Source: Dyadobacter sp. CY343 (lineage in GTDB: Bacteria > Bacteroidota > Bacteroidia > Cytophagales > Spirosomataceae). From it: a stretch of DNA of 64,000 bases. The stretch lies in NCBI RefSeq assembly GCF_021390335.1, contig NZ_JAJUXK010000001.1, positions 1,488,001 through 1,552,000 on the forward strand. The letters run 5' to 3'. The notes under the pieces were generated by a model that was not told the DNA's origin, made no database searches, and was given only the letters and a program-made list of their open reading frames with translations. Positions 20,567 through 31,009 of this stretch are shown here, piece after piece (position 1 is the first letter of the stretch; every line of letters begins with the position of its first letter). The position numbers were made by a program, and so were the translations under genes.

Positions 20567-21058
20567 ATGGCGATTTATAACTTATCAGTTAATGAGAAGA
20601 AAGTAAAGGTGGACGTTGAGCCCGACATGCCTTTGCTTTGGGTTTTGAGAGATTTTGCAGGGCTAAAAGGAACAAAATTCGGCTGTGGAATGGCGATGTG
20701 CGGCGCCTGCACCGTGCATTTAAATGGTCAGCCGGCGCGCTCCTGCCAGACGCCGGTTTCGAGTGTAGGTAAAAGCGACAAGATCACGACGATTGAAGGG
20801 ATTGGCGACGGGAAAATGCATATCATCCAAAAAGCCTGGATCGAGGAGCAGGTACCGCAATGCGGCTACTGTCAATCGGGACAGATCATGTCGGCCGTGG
20901 CGCTTTTGAAGTCCAATCCAAAGCCTACCGATACTGATATTGACGCGGCAATGAGCGGAAACCTTTGTCGCTGTGGCACTTACGACCGGATCCGCAAAGC
21001 GATCCACCGCGCCGCCGAAGAAATTAAGGTTTCGGAAAGCGGAATCGGGAAGAGGTAA
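20567..21058 (+). CDS. (2Fe-2S) subunit of a molybdenum hydroxylase (IorA-like)
   Basis: 163 residues with two 2Fe-2S clusters in order: a plant-ferredoxin type (C40, C45, C48, C60) and a four-helix type (C99, C102, C134, C136). This is the small electron-transfer subunit of xanthine-oxidase-family enzymes of the isoquinoline 1-oxidoreductase branch. It passes electrons from the molybdopterin subunit encoded 39 bases downstream. Neither a FAD subunit nor a cytochrome c subunit follows, so the electron acceptor is unclear. It has no signal peptide and would ride through Tat with its partner. Confidence 0.93.
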   Translation: MAIYNLSVNEKKVKVDVEPDMPLLWVLRDFAGLKGTKFGCGMAMCGACTVHLNGQPARSCQTPVSSVGKSDKITTIEGIGDGKMHIIQKAWIEEQVPQCGYCQSGQIMSAVALLKSNPKPTDTDIDAAMSGNLCRCGTYDRIRKAIHRAAEEIKVSESGIGKR

Positions 21059-21097
21059 TAGCATCAGAAAGTCGACAGCATATAAGCCCAACAAATC

Positions 21098-23257
21098 TTG
21101 GAAAATATAAAAAACTCACGCCGTAACTTCCTGAAAACCTCCGCAGTTGCCTCCTTTGGGCTTGCATTGGGGATATCGGGATTTACGAAAGATGCCTCGC
21201 TGAAAAAGATCAGTGCGGCGATCCTGAAACTTGAAATCAATCCATTTATTATCATTGATACTGCCGGCAATATCACGCTGGTTAACCCGCGCCCCGATAT
21301 GGGCCAGGGCTCTACGCAGGCGGTACCTTCGCTGCTCGCCGAAGAATTGGAGGTAAGTCTGAACAAAGTTCTGATCGTGCAGAGCGACGGAAACGGCAAA
21401 TATGGAAGCCAGACTTCCGGGGGCAGCAGCTCTGTGCGCGAACTGTGGCTGCCGATCCGGAAAGCAGGTGCGGCGGCGCGCGAAATGCTGACAACAACTG
21501 CGGCGAAGCGATGGAATGTGCCGGTTTCTGAATGCAGGGCCGAGGATGGAAAAATTATTCACACGACTGGAAAATCGCTGACTTACGGCGAGCTGGCCGA
21601 CGACGCTTCCAAACTAGAAATCCCCAAAGAGCCGAAACTGAAAGAGGCCAAGGATTTTAAGATTATCGGAAAATATAATCGGCGCTTGGATGTGCCGGAA
21701 AGGGTGACGGGCCAGGCGGTTTATGGTATTGATGTGGACGTGCCGGGCATGGTTTACGCCAGTATCCTGCATTCGCCTGCAATTCACGGCAAAGTTGTAT
21801 CTATTGACGATTCGGAAACCAGGAAAGTGAAGGGCGTTTTGCAGGTGATCAAAACAGAGCGCACCATGCCGCACCGCACTTCGGAAGCTGTGGCGGTGGT
21901 TGCTACCAATTACTGGGCGGCATTGAAAGGAAAAAAGGCGCTCAAAGTGAAGTGGGATAATGCGGGCTACGAAAAGTCACTGAATACCGCAGACTATTTT
22001 GCGGCAACCACCCAGGCTGCGCTAAAACCGGGTATTAACTTCGAAGAAAAGGGAGATTTCTCCGCCAAATTTGCGGCAGCAAAGGAAAAACTGGAAGCCA
22101 ACTACGAAACGCCATTTCTTGCGCACGCGCCTATTGAGCCTGAAAACGCGATTGCGCACGTGAAGGACGATGGATCGGTTGAAATATGGGCGCCGGTGCA
22201 AGGCCCGGACTGGACTTTGCGGGACGTTTGTGGTTACCTGAAAGTCAAGCCAGAGCAGGTCAAGATCAATGTGGCATTGCTGGGCGGCGCTTTCGGCAGG
22301 AAAGCTTACCACGATTTCGTTTTAGAAGCCTGTCATATTTCTAAACAGGTTAAGAAGCCCGTGAAAGTAATCTGGTCGAGGGAGGATGATATTTCGCAGG
22401 GACCTTACCGCCCGGGGATGCTCAGTCACATGCAGGGTTTTGTGGATAATGGAAAAATTACCGGTTTTCATCACCATACTATTGGCGAATCTATTGCGGG
22501 TCAGGTTTTTAAGGGTTTGAAAGAAGATGAAGCTGACTCGTGGATAGGCGGCGAGTTGAGTGTTGAAAACAGCAAATATCAGTTTGATGCTGCGTCAAAA
22601 GTGAGCTGGACGAATGTGAAAACCGATATTCCGGTTGTCTGGTGGCGGTCGGTGTACGCGTCCAACTTCGGTTGGGGACAGGAATGTTTTGTAGATGAGC
22701 TGGCGCATCTGGCCAAGAAAGATCCCCTAAAAGCGCGTCTGGAAATACTGCCCGACGAACGTTTTCAAAAAGTACTGAATACCCTTGCCGAAAAGGCGAA
22801 CTGGGACGAAAAACTGCCTGAGGGGAGCGGAAAGGGTATTGCAGTGTTCAAATCCTTTGGAAGCATTTCGGCCTGCTGCATTACTGTTACCAAAAAAGAC
22901 CAGGGCGTACGCATTGATAAAGTCGTTTCGGTGATCGACTGCGGGTATTATGTCAATCCTGATAATGTAAAAGCGCAGACGGAAGGTAACATCGTAATGG
23001 GTTTGACGGCCGCAATCAAAGACGGGATCACATTCACAAACGGTATCTGCGACCAGACGAATTTCCACCAATACAACATTCTGCGCCTGAACGAAACGCC
23101 GAAAATGGAGGTGCATATTGTCGATAGCGGCAGTGTTCCCGGCGGAGTAGGTGAGCCGGGTTTGCCGCCTATTGCGCCTGCATTAGGTAATGCAGTATTT
23201 GCCGCAACGGGTAGGCGCATTCGAAAACTGCCGTTTGATATCAGTAATCTGGGCTAA
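21098..23257 (+). CDS. Molybdopterin-binding subunit of a molybdenum hydroxylase (IorB-like), Tat-exported
   Basis: 719 residues from a TTG start, since the frame has a stop at 21083-21085 and no ATG comes early. The N-terminus has a twin-arginine signal, SRRNFLKTS followed by a hydrophobic stretch. NPRPDMGQGSTQ, LGGAFGRKAYHD near 397 and GVGEPGLPP near 683-690 are molybdenum-cofactor contacts; the last holds the catalytic Glu. The family oxidises aldehydes or N-heterocycles in the periplasm. No substrate can be named. It is followed by a strong terminator. Confidence 0.93.
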   Translation: MENIKNSRRNFLKTSAVASFGLALGISGFTKDASLKKISAAILKLEINPFIIIDTAGNITLVNPRPDMGQGSTQAVPSLLAEELEVSLNKVLIVQSDGNGKYGSQTSGGSSSVRELWLPIRKAGAAAREMLTTTAAKRWNVPVSECRAEDGKIIHTTGKSLTYGELADDASKLEIPKEPKLKEAKDFKIIGKYNRRLDVPERVTGQAVYGIDVDVPGMVYASILHSPAIHGKVVSIDDSETRKVKGVLQVIKTERTMPHRTSEAVAVVATNYWAALKGKKALKVKWDNAGYEKSLNTADYFAATTQAALKPGINFEEKGDFSAKFAAAKEKLEANYETPFLAHAPIEPENAIAHVKDDGSVEIWAPVQGPDWTLRDVCGYLKVKPEQVKINVALLGGAFGRKAYHDFVLEACHISKQVKKPVKVIWSREDDISQGPYRPGMLSHMQGFVDNGKITGFHHHTIGESIAGQVFKGLKEDEADSWIGGELSVENSKYQFDAASKVSWTNVKTDIPVVWWRSVYASNFGWGQECFVDELAHLAKKDPLKARLEILPDERFQKVLNTLAEKANWDEKLPEGSGKGIAVFKSFGSISACCITVTKKDQGVRIDKVVSVIDCGYYVNPDNVKAQTEGNIVMGLTAAIKDGITFTNGICDQTNFHQYNILRLNETPKMEVHIVDSGSVPGGVGEPGLPPIAPALGNAVFAATGRRIRKLPFDISNLG

Positions 23258-23300
23258 TTGGTTCTGGTTTGATTTTAAATATAGAAACTTGCAAAAAATA

Positions 23301-23334
23301 AAAAGTAGCAGCGCCACCCGGCACTGCTACTTTT
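23301..23334. terminator. Bidirectional terminator between IorB-like gene and haloperoxidase-like gene
   Basis: AAAAGTAGCAG and CTGCTACTTTT form an 11-base perfect stem with a 12-base loop. The flanking A-run and T-run let it work for both convergent transcripts. Confidence 0.9.
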
Positions 23335-23352
23335 GTTTAAAACAATATAAAA

Positions 23353-24912
23353 CTATTCAGCTCCGTCCGTTTTCGCTCTTGCAACAGCGAATTCACCTAC
23401 CTTATGTCCCGTCGACAAGCCGGCTTCGCAATCAAACCGGTAGTGGATCAAACCATAAATGCGGGAAACCGAGGCTTCGTTGGCCATTGCTTCCAGTTTC
23501 TGTTTTTCTGATGGGAAAATATGCGTCAGCAATTCTGCGGCAGCACCTGAGAATGTCGAGTGTCCCGAGGTATAGGAAGGGAAATTCGGCAATCCTACTG
23601 AGGTTTTCACCTTCCGGTCCATTTGGTTTGGGCGTGGATAATAGTAATAATACTTAGCGTCCCAGCATGCAATTCCGGCATCCTGCAGAGTGGTACCCAG
23701 CAGTGCCAGTGTGCGCGCAGTTCTTATTTCGCTGAATTTGTTCTCATGACAAAGGTTGGCAGCGCGGCGGTGCCAATGTCCCGGAGGCGTGTAGCTTCCC
23801 ACCCCGTCGGACCAGAAGCTGGCGATCCGTGCCTGCTCGCGTGTCTGATTTTTAGCGATAGTAGTCAGCTCATCCATATTTTTCTTAAACTCGGCGCTAC
23901 CGATCGCAGGAGGCGGTGTCGGGCGGAGTGTTGGTACGGTTTGCGCATCAAAGTTCCATGGCTTTACAAAACCGTAAGTTGGCAGCATGGGCGGGCGGGG
24001 AGGGAATTCCTGACTAACCCAGGGCTCTGCAATACCGATTGCTTTCGCATTGGCGATCATCTCTGCGGTTTTAGCCTGATTGTTGGCTGCACCCATTCCG
24101 TCGGTTTTGGCTCTTGCCATTATTTTTTCGCCAACTGCTTTTCCCAACGCAGCACCGGCTTCAATATCACTCGCTACATTCATTCCTGCCCACATGCGGC
24201 TTTCCTTGTGCTCTTTCAGTTTTTGTTCCAGGTAAGGCACTTCACCCGGGAACATCGCTTTCAGGATTTGAAAAGATGCTTCTGCCACCACCGCATCTTC
24301 GGAAGGATAGGAAGGCAGGTCGGTGACCGGCAGCAGTGTCTTGATCTCCCCGTCGTTTTTGGAAGGAGCTTGCCGGTTGTATTTGAACTTGTAATTCCAG
24401 GCACTTACTAGCGCATCGTATTGGGCCACGCTCAGGTAAGCGAGCGCGCGGGCTGTATAAGGCGGGTTGGCAAATGGGAATTTAGGATCTGCCAGCGGAT
24501 TTGCCGGATCTGGCACAGGGTATTTTCCGTCCTGGTTAGATGCAGGTGGTGTATTGTAGCGCGCCGCCAGCTCCCGACCGATCTCATTCCAGCGATATAC
24601 AGCGCCCGCTCCCCAGAAGTTCACCTTCTCTTTCTGCTGCGGCGTGGCTGCATTCACAACTTCTTTGAGCTTTTTAAGCTCGGTTTTGTAATAATCGGTT
24701 GTGATCGCTTCTGGCTGAGCAACATTTATTTCGTTCGAGGATGCCAACACGTATGGTTTCCAGTCACCTGCCTTTTCATCCAGGCTTGACGGATCGTTGA
24801 TTCCGGCAGTTGGCTCATTTACATTTTTATTACAAGAAAAAAGAGCCAGTGAGAAAATGACAACCAACCCCGGCAGGACGGTTTTGAATGGGTATATATT
24901 TAATTTTTTCAT
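23353..24912 (-). CDS. Vanadium-haloperoxidase/PAP2-superfamily lipoprotein
   Basis: 519 residues. The N-terminus has a lipobox ending in FSCNKN, so the protein is a lipoprotein. The PAP2/haloperoxidase active site is complete: KYYYYYPRP near 418-426, PSYTSGHS near 443-450, and SRIYGLIHYRFD near 475-487, giving the Lys, Arg, Ser-Gly-His, Arg and His ligands of vanadate or phosphate. It could be a haloperoxidase or an acid phosphatase; motifs alone do not decide. It lies 20 bases downstream of the outer-membrane protein gene in a leftward operon. Confidence 0.88.
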   Translation of the reverse strand: MKKLNIYPFKTVLPGLVVIFSLALFSCNKNVNEPTAGINDPSSLDEKAGDWKPYVLASSNEINVAQPEAITTDYYKTELKKLKEVVNAATPQQKEKVNFWGAGAVYRWNEIGRELAARYNTPPASNQDGKYPVPDPANPLADPKFPFANPPYTARALAYLSVAQYDALVSAWNYKFKYNRQAPSKNDGEIKTLLPVTDLPSYPSEDAVVAEASFQILKAMFPGEVPYLEQKLKEHKESRMWAGMNVASDIEAGAALGKAVGEKIMARAKTDGMGAANNQAKTAEMIANAKAIGIAEPWVSQEFPPRPPMLPTYGFVKPWNFDAQTVPTLRPTPPPAIGSAEFKKNMDELTTIAKNQTREQARIASFWSDGVGSYTPPGHWHRRAANLCHENKFSEIRTARTLALLGTTLQDAGIACWDAKYYYYYPRPNQMDRKVKTSVGLPNFPSYTSGHSTFSGAAAELLTHIFPSEKQKLEAMANEASVSRIYGLIHYRFDCEAGLSTGHKVGEFAVARAKTDGAE

Positions 24913-24932
24913 TTCAAAAAGAAGAATATCGT

Positions 24933-25859
24933 TTATTTCTTGTCAGCCTTTGCATAGCGAAACTGATACAGTACGCCCGCTGAAAAGGCAGTAGTTTGTC
25001 CCACATTTGAACCCGCCACTACATACGCAGCGCGCGCATTTACACCAATGTTTTTAGGTTGATATTTGGCATACACCCCAACAGTCGTCGATTTCATATT
25101 GTTGGTCGGGAATGGCATATCGTTTCTGCGGATGTAATCCCCGCCGTCGCACGCACCAGTTTCTACATAACCCTCAGCCTGAATAGCCCGTTTTAAATAT
25201 CCCAAGCGCACTGCGCCATCGTAAGCATTAGGTACGCGAACCTGATTTGAACTGTAAAGCTTGTCGTCGGCCTGGTAGGAATCGCGGTCAATCTGGATAT
25301 TGCTGCGGAAAATGTAGCTGGCATGCGCGGTCAAATAAATACCGCTTTTGTGCCGATAACTTGCCAGAAGCCGCGCAGTAGCAGTTTTGCATTGCATTCC
25401 AATTGACATCGGCATAAAATCGGCAACATAATTGGTGATCGGAACAGAGCCGCCTGCGATCGCGTGCAGCGAAAATCCTGACACGTTCACAAACCTGTAT
25501 TTCAACCAGCCGGAAGCGTCCTGAAATCCGCGCTGCCACATCAGGTTACCTGTGCTCGCCTGCGTCCATACGTAAGGCAGGGCCACGATCAGGTTCAGAT
25601 TTTTCACAATACCAACCGCGAGCATGGGCATCACACTTTGCGTCGTGTGCGTTCCAATATTGAGATTGCTTCTTTTGAGAGAATTTTCCCAATACTTATC
25701 CCAGGAACTATGGTTGTAAGACACAGCCAGACAGGCCGTTTTACTGCCCATATAAATGGCATCGTTTGGCATTTGAGCAAATGCAGAAGAAATGGAGACA
25801 GCCAGCGTTGCGCAACAAACAGTAAGCGACCGCCGAACTTTGAGTAAAGTACTGATCAT
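24933..25859 (-). CDS. Predicted outer-membrane beta-barrel protein
   Basis: 308 residues from the ATG at 25859, chosen because it puts a good signal peptide at the start (ISTLLKVRRSLTVCCATLAV, then SSAFAQ). The mature part has alternating amphipathic strands, a LNLIVALPYVWTQ strand, and it ends with VLYQFRYAKADKK. This fits a small porin-like barrel of the MetA/phenol-pathway type. No ligand can be named. It sits between the small exported protein and the haloperoxidase-like gene and probably shares their transcript. Confidence 0.72.
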   Translation of the reverse strand: MISTLLKVRRSLTVCCATLAVSISSAFAQMPNDAIYMGSKTACLAVSYNHSSWDKYWENSLKRSNLNIGTHTTQSVMPMLAVGIVKNLNLIVALPYVWTQASTGNLMWQRGFQDASGWLKYRFVNVSGFSLHAIAGGSVPITNYVADFMPMSIGMQCKTATARLLASYRHKSGIYLTAHASYIFRSNIQIDRDSYQADDKLYSSNQVRVPNAYDGAVRLGYLKRAIQAEGYVETGACDGGDYIRRNDMPFPTNNMKSTTVGVYAKYQPKNIGVNARAAYVVAGSNVGQTTAFSAGVLYQFRYAKADKK

Positions 25860-25951
25860 ACACAAATTAGATAGAATGAAATACCCCCTTGGATACACAG
25901 AACCGGAAACGGCCTGCGTAAGTGGATGGAAAGAATGTTAGAAGCTGGTAA

Positions 25952-26509
25952 TCAGCAGTGCTCGGGCGGCGGGGTATTGAGCTGGCTTGTGCAAGACAAG
26001 TAAATGTCAGGATTCAGTGTCTGATATTTTGCGGGAATGGTAAAAACGGGCCGGCAGGCAACTTCGAAGTTGTGGGTTGCGGCAGGAACGTAGCTATTTA
26101 AGAGATTACTAAACAGTTTAATTGCTTTACTATAAGGGCTTTGCGGCTGCTCAGCTTTCGTGTCACTTAACATTTCCATCGCTCCTGCCAGCTCTACAAA
26201 GCGGTCGCGCGCGCCCTGGTTGGATTCGAGTGTGATGTATAAGGTGTCATTGGAATGCAAAACCTGCACCGGATTGTAAAATTCATTTTCTGTCCGGATC
26301 AACCCTTTTATTTCGCCTGAGATTTCAACATCGCCTGAATAGGGTAGGGAAGGGTGGTACATTTTGATCATCTTCTGATCTCCACGTGGGCCTGAAACTG
26401 CGGCTACCTGGTAATCCTTTTCAAAGTAAAGCACAGCGAAACTTAGCCCAAACATGTGGTAGAGCAATAAGAGCATCAAGCCGATCGGTGCTATTCTTTT
26501 CAATTTCAA
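25952..26509 (-). CDS. Small exported or anchored protein of unknown function
   Basis: 185 residues with a hydrophobic segment at about residues 8-28 as signal or anchor. Three Cys occur in the C-terminal part, at RPVF-preceding C, LSCTS and the final PPPEHC, which suggests disulphides outside the cytoplasm. I do not recognise a family. It is the first gene of the leftward unit with the barrel protein (92 bases on) and the haloperoxidase-like lipoprotein. Confidence 0.65.
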   Translation of the reverse strand: MKLKRIAPIGLMLLLLYHMFGLSFAVLYFEKDYQVAAVSGPRGDQKMIKMYHPSLPYSGDVEISGEIKGLIRTENEFYNPVQVLHSNDTLYITLESNQGARDRFVELAGAMEMLSDTKAEQPQSPYSKAIKLFSNLLNSYVPAATHNFEVACRPVFTIPAKYQTLNPDIYLSCTSQLNTPPPEHC

Positions 26510-26720
26510 GAGGATTTGTATTCAAATGTAAATAAAAAGATGGCATATAAACAAGAAGATTTATAATACAAAAGTGGCTAGCCCTAAATGAGTTGTAAGT
26601 CACCTCCGGTGAATAAATATCCAGCCCCGAGCGATTTGTTTGTATAGCCCGAATCCGTATTTTTCGCGCAGCATAATCAGCTACTTACATTTGTATACGC
26701 CACATTGATAGGAAACAAAA

Positions 26721-27239
26721 ATGAAAAGATCCAACATTCAACCGATGCCGCCATTTTTTGACAGGTACATTAATATCATCGAAGATATTGACCTTTTCGA
26801 TGCCTTCGAAAAGCACACGCCTTCGACTGTTTATGTTGAAATCGCGAAACTGGAGGCGATGGGAGACCGGGTATATGCGCCGGGAAAATGGACTATGAAA
26901 GACATTTTGCAGCACGTAGTCGATAACGAGCGGATCATGGCCTACCGCGCGCTTCGCTTTTCAAGGGGAGACAAAACGCCGCTGGCAGGTTACGAGGAAG
27001 AGCTACTGGCCGCCAATACCCTGGCTGAGACGCGGAGCATTGGCGATCTGATGGAAGAATTTGAGCAAGTTCGCACTGCTACCATTCCTCTTTTCAGGAA
27101 TATGAGCGAGTCAATGCTTATGAGTGCAGGAACGGCAGATGGAAAGCAGATCACGCCACTCGCACTGGGCTTTGTGATCCTCGGGCATCCCGTTCACCAC
27201 ATGAATGTGATCCGCGAGCGTTACTTTCCGTTATTATGA
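26721..27239 (+). CDS. DinB-superfamily protein
   Basis: 172 residues, a four-helix bundle of the DinB/YfiT type. The metal-binding His triad is likely H65 ([10 protein letters not shown]), with H156 and H160 ([15 protein letters not shown]). Members act as thiol-dependent transferases using mycothiol or bacillithiol, or have no known role. It has no signal peptide and acts in the cytoplasm. A TACATTTG element at 26696-26703 lies just upstream, too close to be sure. Its 3' end overlaps the convergent thioredoxin-domain gene by six bases. Confidence 0.85.
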   Translation: MKRSNIQPMPPFFDRYINIIEDIDLFDAFEKHTPSTVYVEIAKLEAMGDRVYAPGKWTMKDILQHVVDNERIMAYRALRFSRGDKTPLAGYEEELLAANTLAETRSIGDLMEEFEQVRTATIPLFRNMSESMLMSAGTADGKQITPLALGFVILGHPVHHMNVIRERYFPLL

Positions 27240-29252
27240 CCCGCCGCCAAGCTGTTCAAGCGCTTTTTCAACTTCTGTAACAGGCAGCTGACAGGCTTTA
27301 TTGTAACAGATATAGATGGCTGTTTTTGAGTTGATCTCCGTTCGGTGTTGCAAAAGCGGCAACTCGGAAGCCGTTTTCGTTCCCATTACTATTTTATTCG
27401 GGACGAAAAAGCGGTCGAAATCTTTGCGGATTGCGTCCGCGTCGTTACCTATGATCGCTATCTCGGCAGTTGGGATTGCCCGGGTGCAATATACTGCCGC
27501 CCAGTTACTCACCCACTGCACGTCGGTCAGGATCAGTTTCGACATTTTGGAAAGCATCTGGTCAGCCATTTCAATGTACTCAAACTTATCGAGCATCATT
27601 CCCAGGCTGTACAGGTTCTGGGCCATGATTGAATTTGAGCTTGGAATCACGTTATCAAAAAGCTCCTTTTTACGCGCGATCAATGCCTCACCGTAAGTAT
27701 TGGTAAAATGAAAGAAGTTTTCGGTTTGGTCAAAAAAGTTGGTGATCGTGTATGCGGCGAGCTGATCTGCTTTGATGAGCCAGTTTTCATCGAAACTGAT
27801 CTGATAAAGCGCGACATACCCTTGAATGACAGCCGCATAATCCTCTAAAAAGCCTGTGACGGATGATTTTCCGTTTTTGTGGCTGTGGAAAAGCTTGTTC
27901 TCAACGGTCATCGACGAAGCGATAAATTCTCCAATAGAAAGCGCCAGTTCCCGGATATTTTCATCACCCAGCGCGCGGTAGCATTCAGCTAATCCTTTAA
28001 TCAACAGTCCGTTCCAAGATGCGAGTATTTTGTCGTCAAGACCGGGGCGGATTTTTTCCTGACGTTTTTCGAAAAGTTTCTTTAATACGTCTTCATATTT
28101 CTCCTCAAACTGATCCGTGTATACTCCCGCCGATTTCGCAGCCTGCGCAGGCGTTTCGGTCAGGTGCAAGTGATTGTAGCCGTGTTCCCAGTTTCCTGCT
28201 TGGGATATATTGTAAATTTTGGAGAACCACTCAAAGTCCTCACCCAGGATTTCGGTAAGCTCGCTTTGCGTCCAGATGTAATATTTACCTTCAATACCTT
28301 CACTGTCAGCATCTAATGCAGAATAAAACCCACCCTCGGGGCTACGCATTTCGCTGGAAAGCCACTTGATCGTCTGCCTGATCCGGTTGGCATACAATGG
28401 GTTTCGGGTGAGTGAATAGGCTTCGGCAAAAATTTCCAGTAGCTGCGCATTATCATAGAGCATTTTCTCGAAATGCGGAATAAACCACTCATCATCAACC
28501 GAGTAACGCGCCCAGCCGCCGCCAACATGGTCATAAATACCACCGAGTGCAATGCGGTTCAGCGATAATTCAATATGCCGAAGTGCCTCCGGATTTTGAC
28601 TTACATCATAATAGCGCAGCAGAAACTTGTAAATGGAAGGCATGGGAAACTTCGGCGCCCGGTCCATTCCACCTTTATAGTTATCAAAATTTTTCTGCAA
28701 AGTCTCAAACATTCCGTCCAGATTCTCGGCCTCAAATCCACCGGTAGTAGCTGTAAGGCCAAATTTCTCAGACTCTGAAACAACCATATTCTCCACAAAA
28801 CCCTCTGCCGATTTGGCCAGCTCGTCGTAATGATCGGTAAATGCGGTTTGAATACTTTTAAGTAGCTGCGTCCAGTTTTGAGGCGGCAGGTAAGTAACCC
28901 CGTAAAACGGCTTAGCATCCGGCAGCAGGAATACATTCAGCGGCCAGCCGCCACGCACGCCCATTGCTTGCACCGCGTCCATATATACCGCGTCTACATC
29001 GGGCCGCTCTTCCCGATCGACTTTAATGCAGACGAAATACGCATTCATCACCGCCGCAATGTCCTCTTTTTCAAAGCATTCCCTTTCCATAACGTGGCAC
29101 CAGTGGCAAGCCGAATAGCCAATGCTGACCAGGATCGGTTTGCGCTCTTCCTTCGCTTTTTGCAGGGCTAAATCTCCCCATGGGTACCAATCGACGGGGT
29201 TATGGGCGTGCTGCAAAAGATATGGGCTGGTTTCCTCGCTGAGTCGGTTCAT
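27234..29252 (-). CDS. Thioredoxin-domain protein of the YyaL/SSP411 (DUF255) family
   Basis: 672 residues. The N-terminal thioredoxin-like domain has [10 protein letters not shown] with C49 and C52, and starts with [18 protein letters not shown] as in the whole family. The larger C-terminal part is an alpha/alpha six-hairpin barrel like those of glycosyl hydrolases ([15 protein letters not shown], then [14 protein letters not shown]). The reaction is unknown across the family. It has no signal peptide. It starts seven bases after the stop of the T9SS-secreted protein gene, so the two are one transcript. Confidence 0.93.
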   Translation of the reverse strand: MNRLSEETSPYLLQHAHNPVDWYPWGDLALQKAKEERKPILVSIGYSACHWCHVMERECFEKEDIAAVMNAYFVCIKVDREERPDVDAVYMDAVQAMGVRGGWPLNVFLLPDAKPFYGVTYLPPQNWTQLLKSIQTAFTDHYDELAKSAEGFVENMVVSESEKFGLTATTGGFEAENLDGMFETLQKNFDNYKGGMDRAPKFPMPSIYKFLLRYYDVSQNPEALRHIELSLNRIALGGIYDHVGGGWARYSVDDEWFIPHFEKMLYDNAQLLEIFAEAYSLTRNPLYANRIRQTIKWLSSEMRSPEGGFYSALDADSEGIEGKYYIWTQSELTEILGEDFEWFSKIYNISQAGNWEHGYNHLHLTETPAQAAKSAGVYTDQFEEKYEDVLKKLFEKRQEKIRPGLDDKILASWNGLLIKGLAECYRALGDENIRELALSIGEFIASSMTVENKLFHSHKNGKSSVTGFLEDYAAVIQGYVALYQISFDENWLIKADQLAAYTITNFFDQTENFFHFTNTYGEALIARKKELFDNVIPSSNSIMAQNLYSLGMMLDKFEYIEMADQMLSKMSKLILTDVQWVSNWAAVYCTRAIPTAEIAIIGNDADAIRKDFDRFFVPNKIVMGTKTASELPLLQHRTEINSKTAIYICYNKACQLPVTEVEKALEQLGGGS

Positions 29253-29259
29253 GATTAAC

Positions 29260-30891
29260 TTACTGGTTTACAACTACTTTTCTTGTAATTGTCTGTTTGA
29301 AAGTCTCGAAGCGGGCAAAATACATGCCAGCAGCGAGTCGCGGTAAGGTGAGCGTTTCTCTGGTTTCCCCAGCCTTCGGTTTTAATTTCTTTTGAAATAC
29401 CACCTGACCCTTTGTATTGGTAAGTGAAAAATTCACATCAGAAACGCCATTTACGCCCGAAAGAACCACATTCAACTCCCGGTTTGCTAAATGCGGAAAA
29501 ATGTATGCGTCAGAAAGCATCGGCTGGCTTGAATTGACAGAATCGTTGAGGTCGAACTTGCAGAGGAAGACTTCTTTACCGGTGACCGTGATCGTTCGGG
29601 ACCAACCCTGGTATGAGACGCCGATCGTAGTCTGCTGATTGTCGGCCGCATACGGATTTTGTGCGGCGATCAGGATCTCTTCACCCTTAACCACACCACG
29701 CCAGACCGGGTTTTGCTGTTCCATGTGATCCCGCGCCGACTGGGGAATTACGAGCTGGTAGGCGCCTTCAAACATACTCTTGAATTCGGAGAGGCGATAT
29801 AGTCCGTAAATGAAGTGCTCGTAAGCGCCATAATTTTCCTGGCGATCACCCGGAAAAAACGGATTTTCCCACATCCATAACCCTTTCGCACCTGAAAAAA
29901 ACGGAAATATCGCAGTCGCCTCAGCCTGGAAATCGGCGATCAGCGGCGTATTCGGATCATAACTGTCGTGAATGCGCATCCAAATAAACGGAATCACGGG
30001 CTTGTCGCTCCAAGCTGCATTGGCCTCAATATTAAAGAGCAGATAGGAGAGGTAATCCTTTCCGATCGGGTTATCGTAGCCGTAATAGTAGTAGGGTGAA
30101 GGCGATTGAAAATCCAATGCATTATAAAAACTTCCTCCAATCTTGCCCGCATTGTCCTGCGTAAGGTAATGCGTGCGCGCCGGGTTGGTACGCCAGTCCT
30201 GCCAGGAATTGGCGGTGATATTCAGCCAGGTATTGCGGACTGGTACGTCGCTGTAACTGGTTATGCTCGCCGTTACGCCTTTGGCCCTCAGTCTGTTGAT
30301 CGCCTCTGTGTACCACCAGCGCATATCTCTTTTATACGTATTAAGAAAATCGGCATCAGACAAATTTCTGTAATTGGCAGGGATCGCAGCATTGGTTTTC
30401 AATGCTAGAATATCACGGTCTTCCCGCTGCATCCGCTCAATATCCAGGCATACAATATCGACATCGGTTACTGTATTTGCGAAATTGTCCCAATAGCTGC
30501 GGTAAACGGCGGTATCATTTCCCCACGGACTTCTCAAAACATTATCTGCCCAAGGCTGCTGTCCGCTCGATGTAGCCACTCCGTACCAGAGTACCGCCCG
30601 GTTCTGGCGGGGAAGTGAACCGGGCTCCGGGCCGCTGAATGCAGCAATATGACTGAACCCGTGCTTCAATGGGCGGGACTGGGTGTCACCAAAGCGCGGC
30701 CCGCTGTATATGATCTTAAAAGGGAGCGAAAATTCAGGAAACTTATCCCATTCAATGCTATTGTTGCCGCTCACCGGATTTAGCACATAACCTGGCTCAC
30801 AGTCCTGGCCAAGGCAGGTAACCCCGGTAAAGATTGCAAGTAGAATGCCACTGAGAAAACCCTTAAAATTGTTTTTAGTAGATAATATCAT
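29260..30891 (-). CDS. Secreted protein with T9SS type A sorting domain; probable glycosidase-like barrel
   Basis: 543 residues with a signal peptide ending near CLGQ. The central part has a TIM-barrel look: [40 protein letters not shown] and [11 protein letters not shown] suggest successive beta strands with acidic C-terminal ends. The last 80 residues form a type IX sorting domain ([15 protein letters not shown], then [12 protein letters not shown]), so the protein is exported through the outer membrane. I cannot assign a glycoside hydrolase family. It heads a two-gene unit with the YyaL-like gene. Confidence 0.75.
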   Translation of the reverse strand: MILSTKNNFKGFLSGILLAIFTGVTCLGQDCEPGYVLNPVSGNNSIEWDKFPEFSLPFKIIYSGPRFGDTQSRPLKHGFSHIAAFSGPEPGSLPRQNRAVLWYGVATSSGQQPWADNVLRSPWGNDTAVYRSYWDNFANTVTDVDIVCLDIERMQREDRDILALKTNAAIPANYRNLSDADFLNTYKRDMRWWYTEAINRLRAKGVTASITSYSDVPVRNTWLNITANSWQDWRTNPARTHYLTQDNAGKIGGSFYNALDFQSPSPYYYYGYDNPIGKDYLSYLLFNIEANAAWSDKPVIPFIWMRIHDSYDPNTPLIADFQAEATAIFPFFSGAKGLWMWENPFFPGDRQENYGAYEHFIYGLYRLSEFKSMFEGAYQLVIPQSARDHMEQQNPVWRGVVKGEEILIAAQNPYAADNQQTTIGVSYQGWSRTITVTGKEVFLCKFDLNDSVNSSQPMLSDAYIFPHLANRELNVVLSGVNGVSDVNFSLTNTKGQVVFQKKLKPKAGETRETLTLPRLAAGMYFARFETFKQTITRKVVVNQ

Positions 30892-31009
30892 AAGATAGGC
30901 CCGACAAATTCGTTACTTTTGTAATGTGTGCAATGTTAATTTTCCGTGAAAGCTCAAAGGATTGACCGCCATATCGATGATTGCCTTGAATCTTAAAATA
31001 AAGAAGAAT

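Noticed and set aside
22441..22449. Perfect DnaA box (reverse of TTATCCACA)
   Set aside because: It is a single copy inside the IorB-like coding sequence, far from dnaA and without neighbours, so it is best explained by chance.
23623..24411. Long open frame (262 codons) opposite the haloperoxidase-like gene
   Set aside because: It is antisense to a clearly functional gene with all catalytic motifs, and its product has irregular composition with many Cys, Arg and His and no domain.
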